Positions 17,609 through 25,872 of a stretch of 64,000 bases of DNA are shown in pieces. The stretch is from Candidatus Gastranaerophilales bacterium (GTDB taxonomy: Bacteria > Cyanobacteriota > Vampirovibrionia > Gastranaerophilales > Gastranaerophilaceae), in the NCBI GenBank assembly GCA_944325865.1, contig CALVBS010000001.1:310001-374000 (forward strand), written 5' to 3'. The notes under the pieces are model-generated. The model had not been told where the DNA came from. It saw only the letters and a list, made by a program, of their open reading frames with translations, and did no database searches. Both the position numbers and the translations under genes were made by a program. Every line of letters begins with the position of its first letter. The first letter of the stretch is position 1.

Positions 17609-19053
17609 TGAAAATATTATTTGCAGCCGCTGAAGTAGCACCATTTTCAAAAGCCGGAGGACTGGCTGATGTTATAGGAAGTTTACCCAAAGAGCTTGAA
17701 AAACAGGCGGAAATTGCAATATTTACCCCTCTGCATGGCTGTATAGATGTTGACAAATACGGAATTAAAGAACTGGAGAATTCATCACTCTGGCTTACTT
17801 TCGGTAATCAGGGACACCGATTCAGACTATTTATGTGTAAACTTCCGGGCACAGATATAAATGTATTTTTTGTTCATAATGACTGGTACTTTACATGTTT
17901 TAAAGAAGTTTATCCGAAATGGCTGGACACGAGATACGAACATGAACGATATATTGCATTTTCGCTTGCTGTAATGGAATATGCAAAACTTCTTAATTTC
18001 AGAGCGGATGTAATCCATGCCAACGATTGGCATACAGCAATGATTCCTGTCTATTTAAAAAGCAATTACAGATACGATGAATACTGGCAAAATACAAAAA
18101 CAGTCTTTGAAATCCATAATCTCGCATATCAGGGGGTATGGTTTGAAGATGTTCTCGACTTCGCAAATATGAGAAAAGATATAGTTTACAATGAATGGGG
18201 TGTTGAACATTACGGCAAAGTAAACTGGATGAAAGGTGCAATAAATTACTCTGATGCGATTATTGCGGTCTCCCCTACTTATGCCAGAGAAATTCTTACG
18301 GGTGAATACGGAGAAGGCATGGATTACACTTTGCGAGGAGCTACATATAAGCTGCACGGAATCTTAAACGGAATAGATTATGACGTATTTAACCCGAAAA
18401 AGGATAAAGCTATTGTTAAAAATTATGATGTTAAAAGCATTAAAAATAAAGAAGAAAATAAAAAGAAAGTATGCGAATTTTTCGGACTTAAATACAATGC
18501 GGAAAGACCGTTGTTTGCGTGCATTTCCAGACTTGTTCCTCAAAAGGGTTTTGACTTAATCAGACAGGCTGAAAATGATTTAAAGAATACCCCTGCGGAT
18601 TTTGTATTTTTAGGAAGCGGAAATCAGGATTACGAGAATCTTTTGATATGGCTTTCAAATAATTCTGCTAATATAAGAGCGTACGTCGGCTACAGAGCGG
18701 ATATGGCTAATCAAATCTATGCTGGAAGCGACTTTTACCTAATGCCTTCAAAATTTGAGCCATGCGGCTTAAGTCAGTTAATTGCAATGCGATACGGCTC
18801 ATTGCCTGTTGTACGGGCAACAGGAGGTCTTGAAGATACTGTTATAGGTTATCCTTTAGCTGATTCTACCGGATTCAAATTCTGGGGCTACGACGGCGGA
18901 AGCATGATGTCTGCAATAAACGGTGCATTAGAAGTTTACAAAGACAAATACACCTTCAATGCAATGAGAAAATCCGCTATGGAATCTGATTTTTCATGGA
19001 AAAAGAGCTCTAAAGAATACATGAATTTATATAAACAATTAACCAACAAATAA
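17608..19053 (+). CDS. glgA: Glycogen synthase (ADP-glucose), GT5 family
   Basis: GlgA extends alpha-1,4-glucan using ADP-glucose. The 481-residue length is normal. The N-terminal KILFAAAEVAPFSKAGGLADV contains the K-x-G-G-L ADP-glucose-binding motif; IHANDWHTAMIPV and IHNLAYQGVW follow; the C-terminal Rossmann half has CISRLVPQKGFDL and the catalytic E-x7-E region in MPSKFEPCGLSQLIAMRYG. The ATG overlaps the stop of the zinc-ribbon protein gene (TAATG), so the two are translationally coupled. Confidence 0.95.
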   Translation: MKILFAAAEVAPFSKAGGLADVIGSLPKELEKQAEIAIFTPLHGCIDVDKYGIKELENSSLWLTFGNQGHRFRLFMCKLPGTDINVFFVHNDWYFTCFKEVYPKWLDTRYEHERYIAFSLAVMEYAKLLNFRADVIHANDWHTAMIPVYLKSNYRYDEYWQNTKTVFEIHNLAYQGVWFEDVLDFANMRKDIVYNEWGVEHYGKVNWMKGAINYSDAIIAVSPTYAREILTGEYGEGMDYTLRGATYKLHGILNGIDYDVFNPKKDKAIVKNYDVKSIKNKEENKKKVCEFFGLKYNAERPLFACISRLVPQKGFDLIRQAENDLKNTPADFVFLGSGNQDYENLLIWLSNNSANIRAYVGYRADMANQIYAGSDFYLMPSKFEPCGLSQLIAMRYGSLPVVRATGGLEDTVIGYPLADSTGFKFWGYDGGSMMSAINGALEVYKDKYTFNAMRKSAMESDFSWKKSSKEYMNLYKQLTNK

Positions 19054-19305
19054 AAAAAAGTTGCCATTTTAATTAGTGGCAACATTAAATAAACACGAGG
19101 ATATTAAGAGAGAGAGTATAAAGTACGTTTATGTTTAATGCTATTAACTTCTTTTATTATCTTTTCCCAACTGTAATACTTAGATTTCCCTTACATTTAT
19201 ATAAAGGAAATTTTTCGATGAAAATTGACTAAATATAAATATATGTTAAGAAAACTTAACATTAATAATCGCTACTACTCTATATAGATGATTTATAAAA
19301 AAACC
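19054..19305. other. Gap between glgA and pilT: hairpin and palindrome
   Basis: No gene was found. A seven-base stem GTTGCCA/TGGCAAC lies at 19060-19083 just after glgA, without a good T-run, possibly a weak terminator. A 20-base dyad with arms ATGTTAAG and CTTAACAT around AAAA lies at 19243-19262, about 44 bases upstream of the pilT -35 box; it could be an activator or repressor site. The rest is AT-rich and featureless. Confidence 0.5.
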
Positions 19306-19334
19306 TTGTCATAATGAAAATATAATGGTATAAT
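19306..19334 (+). promoter_or_regulatory. Predicted pilT promoter
   Basis: TTGTCA (19306-19311), 17-base spacer, TATAAT (19329-19334), with an extended TGG element before the -10 box. It is near consensus and 44 bases before the pilT ATG. Confidence 0.75.
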
Positions 19335-19377
19335 TTTTATATAAATAAGCAAAGAGAGATAAAAAGATAGGATAGTT

Positions 19378-20460
19378 ATGGATTTCGATATTGAAGATTT
19401 TTTAAGAAAAGCGGTATCTATTGCAGCATCAGACGTTCACCTTGCAGTAGGCGAACATCCGACGGTTCGTAAAGACGGCAAAATTATGAAAATTAATATG
19501 CCTGTTTTAACTGATGATGATATAGACCATGCTTATGAAATTCTCTTACCGAGAAATGCTAAAGATAACCTTGAAAATGTCTATGATTTGGATTTTGCAT
19601 ATGAAATCCCGGGATTTTCTCGATTCAGGGTTAATTTAAGCCGCCAATTAGGTAAAAATAAGCTTGTTATCCGTTTAATTCCGTATTATGTAAGAAAAAT
19701 TGCCGAATTAAACCTGCCGCAAAGTATTGAGCAATTTGCAAAATTGAATCACGGTCTTGTTCTTATAACAGGTCCTACAGGTTCCGGAAAATCTACAACT
19801 ATTGCTTCAATTATTGACTATATTAATACAAATTATCCAAAACATATTATTACGATTGAAGATCCTATTGAATTTATCTTCAATAACAAAAAGAGTATTG
19901 TTTCACAGCGTCAAATACTTGTTGATACAGCATCATTCCCGGATGGGGTTAAATATGCATTAAGACAGGATCCTGATGTTATATTTATCGGTGAAATTCG
20001 TGACAGAGAAACTATTTCTTCAGCATTGAAGGCCGCAGAAACAGGTCACCTTGTATTTGCGACAATTCACACAAATGACGCAGTACAAACCGTTGATAGA
20101 ATTATCAACATGTATGAACCTTCTGACAGAGATTTTGTTCGTCATCAGCTCGCACAAATCTTAAGGGGTACTGTTTCTCAGAGATTAGTACCGCTCAAAG
20201 ACGGCTCAGGAAGACGTCCTGCATGTGAAGTTCTGGTTATTACGTCAACTGTTAAAGATTTTATTGAAAAAGACGAACTTGACAGTATTTATGATTTAGT
20301 TAAAAAAGGTTCGTTTAACAGCATGATTACAATGAATATGTCATTGTTTAATCTTTGTGCAAATGATTACATCACAGAAGAAGTTGCAATGCAGTTCTCT
20401 GATGACAGAACAGAATTACAACAGATGTTGAAGGGCGTATATCAGGGTACTAACGGTTAA
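19378..20460 (+). CDS. pilT: Type IV pilus retraction ATPase PilT
   Basis: PilT is the hexameric ATPase that powers pilus disassembly and twitching. The 360-residue length matches PilT rather than the longer PilB. Seen are DVHLAVGEHPTVRKDG at the N-terminus, Walker A GPTGSGKSTT near residue 138, the Asp box IITIEDPIEFIF, Walker B DPDVIFIGEIRDRET and the His box TGHLVFATIHTNDA. The C-terminal AIRNLIRE motif of classic PilT is not recognisable, so retraction activity is inferred. No other pilus assembly genes are adjacent, but five prepilin-like genes lie within 17 kb either side. recO follows after 5 bases. Confidence 0.88.
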   Translation: MDFDIEDFLRKAVSIAASDVHLAVGEHPTVRKDGKIMKINMPVLTDDDIDHAYEILLPRNAKDNLENVYDLDFAYEIPGFSRFRVNLSRQLGKNKLVIRLIPYYVRKIAELNLPQSIEQFAKLNHGLVLITGPTGSGKSTTIASIIDYINTNYPKHIITIEDPIEFIFNNKKSIVSQRQILVDTASFPDGVKYALRQDPDVIFIGEIRDRETISSALKAAETGHLVFATIHTNDAVQTVDRIINMYEPSDRDFVRHQLAQILRGTVSQRLVPLKDGSGRRPACEVLVITSTVKDFIEKDELDSIYDLVKKGSFNSMITMNMSLFNLCANDYITEEVAMQFSDDRTELQQMLKGVYQGTNG

Positions 20461-20465
20461 TAGTC

Positions 20466-21227
20466 ATGGAAACCTTTGTCACTGACGCAATTAACTTGAA
20501 ATCTTATAATCTTAGCGAATCAGATAAGATTATGGTTATGTATTCCCGTGACAGAGGATTAATACGCGGAGTTGCCAAAGGTGTTAAAAAGCCGAAAAGT
20601 AAGCTCGGTGCAAGAATGGATTTACTTGTAGCCAATAAATTAATGCTTCATAAAGGTAAAAATCTTGATACAATTTCTCAGGCCGAGGCTTTAAATACTT
20701 TTAATGCAACTCGAAGGAACATGGATAAAATATTTTATTCAATGTATGTTTCTGAAGTTGTAAATAATTTTGGGATAGAAGATGATCCTTGTTCCGCAGT
20801 AATATTTGATTTGTTATATGAGACATTAACGACAATAGCTCATGCTGAAGATAAAATACAAATTATCAACACAGTTTTGAAATTTCAGCTCAAAATGATG
20901 AGAGTTTCAGGCTTTTCCCTTGAACTGGACAAATGTCTGTGCTGCGGTAAAGCCATAGAGAATGAAAATATGTATTTCTCCGGACGGCTTGGCGGTGTTG
21001 TTTGCAGAGAATGTAATGAACACTATGGATTAACCGACATTATGCACTACAAACTCCGGGATTTTCTCTCAGCTCTTGCGAATACTGAATTTGATGACGA
21101 ATCGGAATACGAGAAAAAAGCAACCGAAAAGATATGTCTGGTCAGTTTTGAACTTTTGAAATCATACATTAATTCTCACTCGACAAAAAAATTCCATTCA
21201 ACAGCAATCTTACAGGAAGTTGTCTAA
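20466..21227 (+). CDS. recO: DNA repair protein RecO
   Basis: RecO loads RecA on SSB-coated DNA with RecR in RecF-pathway repair. The 253-residue length is typical. The N-terminal OB domain reads TDAINLKSYNLSESDKI then KGVKKPKSKLGARM. A four-Cys zinc motif, CLCCGKAIENEN and VVCREC, lies near residues 158-183. The gene follows pilT after 5 bases. Its 3' end abuts the C-terminal tail region of the convergent truncated pilin gene. Confidence 0.9.
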   Translation: METFVTDAINLKSYNLSESDKIMVMYSRDRGLIRGVAKGVKKPKSKLGARMDLLVANKLMLHKGKNLDTISQAEALNTFNATRRNMDKIFYSMYVSEVVNNFGIEDDPCSAVIFDLLYETLTTIAHAEDKIQIINTVLKFQLKMMRVSGFSLELDKCLCCGKAIENENMYFSGRLGGVVCRECNEHYGLTDIMHYKLRDFLSALANTEFDDESEYEKKATEKICLVSFELLKSYINSHSTKKFHSTAILQEVV

Positions 21228-21415
21228 GGCAGATTTTTAAAGTAATCCTTTTCAGTTAATGCCCTATATGTACACCCCATACCATTATTGCGTTCAGAAC
21301 TATTATAATCGCAATCAAAAGAATTCCATGCACTATCCGGCATAAGCGGTGTTTCAGGAGCTCCAATAGGTATAACTTTTTGTTTATTTATATAAAATGA
21401 AAACAAATCATGCCT
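21224..21415 (-). pseudogene. C-terminal tail of the module 2 pilin, cut off by an in-frame TGA
   Basis: This stretch continues the reading frame of the pilin gene at 21416-21919 without any shift. Past the TGA it reads RHDLFSFYINKQKVIPIGAP and then ends with two Cys (FDCDY, GMGCTYRAL) and DYFKNLP, as the ends of other pilins here do. Aligned to the sisters, the TGA falls in the hydrophobic column of GPN-x-(F/L)-G-x-D. The retained coding look suggests a recent nonsense change or read-through rather than old decay. Confidence 0.7.
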
Positions 21416-21919
21416 TCAGGCATTCGGTCCTTTACCATACCCGTTTACGTCAACGGAGATAACAATTCCATAGTTTCTATTTGACGAATTATTAATCATA
21501 AGAAACATACCGTCGGTCAAAATAGCCTGACCCTCATCAAACCACTCAAGAGTAACATTTTGTTTTTTGTTATAAGTTTTATATTTTGAAACACGAGAAA
21601 AAATATCACCTTCTTCCGGACTGATATCGGCAGTAATACATCCGTTTTGCCCGCAGGAACTGAATTGTTGAATATATTTTTTAAATACAGGAGCAAAAGT
21701 ATTATTAGGATAATTATCCCATGTAATATCAAGCCCTTCCTCATAACTCATACGCTGGATAGCTTGTTGAATTACCGAATAAGCTTTTTGCAGACCTGTC
21801 TGCAATTCTTTATGCTGCGTCGAATTAAGCAGAGCAGGCAGTGACATTGCAGCAACCACACCTATAATACCCAATGTAATTAAAACTTCAGCCAGTGTAA
21901 ATGCAATATTAGTTTTCAC
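21416..21919 (-). CDS. Prepilin-like protein, module 2, truncated
   Basis: A 167-residue pilin/pseudopilin starting at GTG 21919 with AAGGAG upstream. Leader MKTNIA, cleavage predicted before FTLAEVLITLGIIGVV; Glu at mature position 5. The soluble domain ends VDVNGYGKGPNA at an in-frame TGA, about 63 codons short of its relatives. It is divergent from the XRE gene at 22018, under a perfect-consensus promoter. The truncated product would lack the C-terminal Cys pair that normally closes the pilin head. Confidence 0.8.
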   Translation of the reverse strand: MKTNIAFTLAEVLITLGIIGVVAAMSLPALLNSTQHKELQTGLQKAYSVIQQAIQRMSYEEGLDITWDNYPNNTFAPVFKKYIQQFSSCGQNGCITADISPEEGDIFSRVSKYKTYNKKQNVTLEWFDEGQAILTDGMFLMINNSSNRNYGIVISVDVNGYGKGPNA

Positions 21920-21940
21920 AAAATCTCCTTAGTTCACAAT

Positions 21941-22014
21941 ATTAATACCAACTTTGTTAATTATTATATTTTATGTTGGTACTAATGTCAAGGTATTAAA
22001 ATAAAGGTATTAAT
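21941..22014. promoter_or_regulatory. Half-site array of pilin module 2
   Basis: Half-sites GGTAYTAA occur at 21978, 21992 and 22006, exactly 14 bases apart in the same orientation. An inverted copy ATTAATACC lies at 21941-21949; with its neighbours it forms an 11-of-12 inverted repeat (21941-21952 with 21975-21986). They overlap the pilin promoter spacer and reach to 3 bases before the XRE start codon. Binding by the XRE protein is inferred. Confidence 0.65.
21963..21991 (-). promoter_or_regulatory. Consensus promoter of the module 2 pilin
   Basis: On the minus strand, TTGACA (21986-21991), exactly 17 bases, and TATAAT (21963-21968) match the sigma-70 consensus at all twelve positions. Such a promoter would be strong unless repressed; a half-site lies within its spacer. 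Confidence 0.8.
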
Positions 22015-22017
22015 ATA

Positions 22018-22233
22018 ATGAACATTAATGAAAAAATTTCTGCACGAATAAAAGAGTTAAGAGCCGAAAGACATTTAACAGCCGAAAAACTTGCATGGTA
22101 CTCAGAATTATCAAAAAGCTGTGTTACATATGCAGAAAAAGCACAGAGAGATATAAGAATCTCCACAATAGAAGCAATCTGCAAGGGCTTAAACATTACG
22201 ATTGCAGAATTCTTTGCCACATTTAAAGATTAA
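22018..22233 (+). CDS. XRE-family HTH regulator, module 2
   Basis: A 71-residue single-domain Cro/CI-type HTH protein: ISARIKELRAERHLTAEKLAWYSELSKSCVTYAEKAQRD, then ISTIEAICKGLNITIAEFF. It is divergent from the truncated pilin. The ATG at 22018 overlaps a TATAAT string and has no Shine-Dalgarno sequence, so the message may be nearly leaderless from a TAAAAT box at 21997-22002. Its likely job is repression of the pilin promoter and itself. A terminator hairpin follows directly. Confidence 0.8.
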   Translation: MNINEKISARIKELRAERHLTAEKLAWYSELSKSCVTYAEKAQRDIRISTIEAICKGLNITIAEFFATFKD

Positions 22234-22236
22234 ATA

Positions 22237-22275
22237 AAAAAGGTGCATTATGAATACACCTTTTAATTTTTATTT
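22237..22275 (+). terminator. Terminator after module 2 regulator
   Basis: AAAAGGTG pairs with CACCTTTT around a 12-base loop, followed by a T-rich run. It may also serve the convergent kinase gene. Confidence 0.7.
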
Positions 22276-22296
22276 CTGCATATTTATTTCTCAAAA

Positions 22297-23343
22297 TTAT
22301 TCAACAATACAATACTTATATTCAGGATGTTGAGCAAGCGATTTTTCAATTTCTTCAAAAGTTTTAAGCCCCTGCGTTGCTCCAAATTCTGAAACAGCCC
22401 CTGCAGAATTAACAGATGCGTACATAAGAGCTTTACCAATATCAGCATTTGTTCTGCCAAGAGCGGCACAGAAAGTTGATGCAAAAGCATCCCCAGCACC
22501 TAATGTAGATACAACAGGCCCTTCAAAAATCGGACATTGATAGAACTTTTTACCATCATATGCATAGGCTCCATGACCACCGTCGGTAATAACAATAACC
22601 TGATAATCTCTTACTTTTAATTTTTTGAACATTTCTTTAACATCCGGATGAATAAGCTCTTCAGAAAATTTTTCATCACGTGTATCAGGCCTTACCTGAA
22701 TTTGAGTTGCAAGAGAGGCTTCTTCTTTGTTCATAACAACAATATTCGCATTTTCAAGAATTTTTTTCAGGTAATTAAATCCCTTTTTAATACTTGATGA
22801 ACCGGCATTAAAGCATACATAAACATTATTCTCGTGAGCAAATGTTGCAATATCGTCAAGAACCTTAGTACTGTCACCATTCATTGGAGCTATATAGAGA
22901 AGTTTCGCATTTTTAATAGCTTCAAAATTGATATCTTGTTTCGTAATCATAGCATTAGCACCACGGTGGGCCAGAACTGTTCTATCACCTTGAAAACTTA
23001 CAAGAATAATAGAAAAACCCGTACTAATTTTTGGATCCTGAATTATATTTGACAAATCGACATTTTTATCTTTAAAAGACTCAAGAACACCGTCAGAATA
23101 AATATCATCACCAATTTTAAAAATTGCACTTGTTTTTAATCCTAAATTTGCAAAGTTCATGGCAGTATTAACACCGCCGCCACCGACATTTGAAGCAAAA
23201 TCAGTTATTTCTACTTTAGCACCGTAAGGGTAACTCATAAATTCAGACTTTTTATTTTTAGTAAACACTGAAACAATGTTTGCATCGTCACTTTCAACAA
23301 AAACATCCATTGTTGCACTTCCGATTGTTATTACGTCACACAT
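22297..23343 (-). CDS. PfkB-family carbohydrate kinase
   Basis: A 348-residue ribokinase/PfkB-fold sugar or nucleoside kinase. The N-terminal signature GGGGVNTAMNFANLGL and the C-terminal TLGAGDAFASTFCAAL, with the catalytic Asp of GAGD, are intact. The open frame begins at 23391, but ATG 23343 (MCDVITIGSATMD) has GGAGAG upstream and the normal family N-terminus. The substrate cannot be fixed: ribose, fructose and adenosine kinases share these motifs. It stands alone between convergent and divergent neighbours. Confidence 0.85.
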   Translation of the reverse strand: MCDVITIGSATMDVFVESDDANIVSVFTKNKKSEFMSYPYGAKVEITDFASNVGGGGVNTAMNFANLGLKTSAIFKIGDDIYSDGVLESFKDKNVDLSNIIQDPKISTGFSIILVSFQGDRTVLAHRGANAMITKQDINFEAIKNAKLLYIAPMNGDSTKVLDDIATFAHENNVYVCFNAGSSSIKKGFNYLKKILENANIVVMNKEEASLATQIQVRPDTRDEKFSEELIHPDVKEMFKKLKVRDYQVIVITDGGHGAYAYDGKKFYQCPIFEGPVVSTLGAGDAFASTFCAALGRTNADIGKALMYASVNSAGAVSEFGATQGLKTFEEIEKSLAQHPEYKYCIVE

Positions 23344-23497
23344 AACTTTCTCTCCATATAAATCTGATATCCAGTGATTTAATCTTAGCATAAACAGAAA
23401 TTATGTTACATTATATTAATATTCGGGCAAAAAAATATCTTTAGCAACTTAAAATAAACGAGTAAATATACATTTTATTTTGAAAGGACATGCCTTA

Positions 23498-25792
23498 ATG
23501 AGAATACAAAAAATTACATTTACCACTAACACCTCACTAATAAACAAAAAAAATGAAGATAAGTCCAAATCTTCCGATTTACACCAATATAAGACAACAA
23601 ATAAACCATTTGCATACAGAGATTTTAATATTAATTTTACAGCAAGACTTTTCAGAACACCCGAAAATTTTTATGCTCAACCGTTTAATCAAAACGGAAT
23701 GCCTCAAACAATGAAAGAATACCTCTATGATGATTTTGAGGACAGACAAAAAATGCCGCCGGCACAAATGCTTAAACTCGTTTTTAATGATATCAATGAC
23801 GCAAACTCTCTTGAACAGGTAAAACAAATATTCCCTCAAGAATCCCTATTTGCAAATCTGTCCGATACCCCGAAAAGGAATTCCAGAAGCGGCGTTCTTG
23901 CTGAAATCGAATTGCTGAAAGAGGAAGACAAGCCGCTGTTTAAAGACGGAACAAACCACCTCGGAATGTATATTCTAAAGAAAATTTATCAGGAAGGCAA
24001 AACTCTCAAAGAAATCAATACCGATTTTGAAAAAGATTTATCAACATATTATAAAGGTCTAAGCCCGATTCAATACGAAACACTTAGTGCATACGGAATA
24101 AAATATCCGAATAATTCATTCTGGAAATCACTCACCGCAACACGAGAAGAATTTCCGTATGAATATAAACCGAGAAAAGCTGTTACACCACGGACCCCAA
24201 ATAGCAACCAGTCTCACCAAACAGACAAACCTGCAGTACAAAACAAACCGATTCGTGAAAAGAAAAAATTTGATAATGTCAAAGACTGGGAAATTGATAA
24301 ACTGGCAGATGCACTTGTAAAAGGCAACGGCTCAAAGACTGAGACCGAAAAACAAATAAAAAAGAAGAATATTCAAAATGAAGAGACTCAGAACTTTGTC
24401 GCTAAATATATGGGTGAGATTAACTCCATCGTTCTGGAAAAATTACATATTTCCGAAGATATGAAAGATTATTTTGAAAACTACGACGACTTAACAAAAT
24501 CCCAACGGGAAAAATTTGAAAGTTATATGAGAAATCCTTATATAAATGACCTTCGTTCAAAAGTAATGTCATCAACGATAAGATTATTCTTCGATCTTTA
24601 TGGTGCTGACGGAAATAATGAAGATTTTCAAGAACTGCTTGAATATGCTCATAACATAAAGCCTGAAAGAATTGCCCGCCAAAAAGAACACGACAGAATA
24701 CAAGAACTTTACGAAAAAGAACTCGGTATTTTTGATACACAAGCAAATGAAACACCGACGGAAACTACAATAGATGATATGGATGATGAAGATGAAACTC
24801 TTACCAAATACCAGAAATTATTTGATGAAATCAAAAAAGAATATAACGTCGAATCATATGACTTTGTAACTAAGAACGGAGAAAAAGTTACAATTCTGTC
24901 AAATCTTCAGGAAGCATTACAGGAAAAACTTGAAGCCGAAATGAAGTTTATGCCTAAACAACTTGTAAATAATTTTATCAAATACGTTAAAAATAATCCG
25001 GCAGCAACAGAACCATATATACTAACAACATTACTGCAGTCAAAAGGAATTGAACTTCCGGAAGACAGCAGACTAATGCCTGAAGAGCAGGCGTTTGAAA
25101 CAACGCTTGTAATGTATCAGGATTATACAGATAATAATCAAACTGAATCCAGAGCTGCTCAACAAGCAATTACAGATGCCTTTATTGAAATGACAAAAGA
25201 AGAAATAACACCTGCACTTTTCAGGCTTGGATTATTTGAATTTATAGACCTGTACAAATCAATGCAGCAGGAAGGAAGACAGTTTATTCTTAATGAATCC
25301 GGCAAAATTAACGAAAAATATAATGAATATAAACGTCCTCTTTCCGATTCAGAAATAAATAAAGCAACTATTACAGTTATGGACCTTCTAAGGAAATACA
25401 ACCCAGAAAATACCATAATTAAGGAACCAACACCATTTATCGGCTTTGATTCTGTATTTTATTCAATCAGACTTTTGATACAGAATAAAGATATGGCTAA
25501 AGAAAGAGAAAACTTGAAAGATGATATCAGAAAATATATAAAAGAATACGGCGGTTCCATAAGATTTTTACTTGATAAGAAAATGCCGGAAGCTTTAAAA
25601 ATGGCAAAATTGGAACAGTTCTTATGCAGTTATGCATATGATAAACCGGGTCTTATTCTTACATATGCCGCACTTAATAAAGACGGTATGAACTATCTAA
25701 GAGATCATAATACCAAAATGTATGACTTTTTGAAAAAAGAAGTCTTAATGAAAATGCCTATGTTAACACAATTTGAAAATAATAAAAAATAA
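23498..25792 (+). CDS. Hypothetical 764-aa helical protein with FTA-tag N-terminus
   Basis: The family is not recognised. The start is set at ATG 23498 because AAAGGA lies 10 bases upstream, though the frame is open from TTG 23480. The N-terminus MRIQKITFTT and the motif NINFTARLF near residue 50 match the pattern seen in the HNH-like protein (MRISNIYFQT, AFTAK). The remainder is highly charged and predicted helical, with a polar linker around residues 220-260 rich in Pro, Asn and Lys, and an acidic patch (DDMDDEDE) near 430. There is no signal peptide or membrane segment. It may be a lineage-specific structural or effector protein; there is no basis for a function. Confidence 0.7.
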   Translation: MRIQKITFTTNTSLINKKNEDKSKSSDLHQYKTTNKPFAYRDFNINFTARLFRTPENFYAQPFNQNGMPQTMKEYLYDDFEDRQKMPPAQMLKLVFNDINDANSLEQVKQIFPQESLFANLSDTPKRNSRSGVLAEIELLKEEDKPLFKDGTNHLGMYILKKIYQEGKTLKEINTDFEKDLSTYYKGLSPIQYETLSAYGIKYPNNSFWKSLTATREEFPYEYKPRKAVTPRTPNSNQSHQTDKPAVQNKPIREKKKFDNVKDWEIDKLADALVKGNGSKTETEKQIKKKNIQNEETQNFVAKYMGEINSIVLEKLHISEDMKDYFENYDDLTKSQREKFESYMRNPYINDLRSKVMSSTIRLFFDLYGADGNNEDFQELLEYAHNIKPERIARQKEHDRIQELYEKELGIFDTQANETPTETTIDDMDDEDETLTKYQKLFDEIKKEYNVESYDFVTKNGEKVTILSNLQEALQEKLEAEMKFMPKQLVNNFIKYVKNNPAATEPYILTTLLQSKGIELPEDSRLMPEEQAFETTLVMYQDYTDNNQTESRAAQQAITDAFIEMTKEEITPALFRLGLFEFIDLYKSMQQEGRQFILNESGKINEKYNEYKRPLSDSEINKATITVMDLLRKYNPENTIIKEPTPFIGFDSVFYSIRLLIQNKDMAKERENLKDDIRKYIKEYGGSIRFLLDKKMPEALKMAKLEQFLCSYAYDKPGLILTYAALNKDGMNYLRDHNTKMYDFLKKEVLMKMPMLTQFENNKK

Positions 25793-25818
25793 AAATCTCC
25801 TCCTTTCATAATACAAGA

Positions 25819-25854
25819 CAGAGCGGAAACTTTAATAATAAAGTTTCCGCTCTG
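25819..25854. terminator. Strong bidirectional hairpin between convergent genes
   Basis: A perfect 16-base stem, CAGAGCGGAAACTTTA with its complement, around the loop ATAA. It lies between the convergent 764-aa gene and pnp. Confidence 0.8.
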
Positions 25855-25872
25855 CGATTTCTAATATTTAAA

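Noticed and set aside
21404-21418. TGA read as tryptophan or selenocysteine (alternative code)
   Set aside because: TGA ends normal genes here (tsaE, ruvB, the duplicated-cassette gene), TGG serves for Trp throughout, and no SECIS-like hairpin was seen after the codon.
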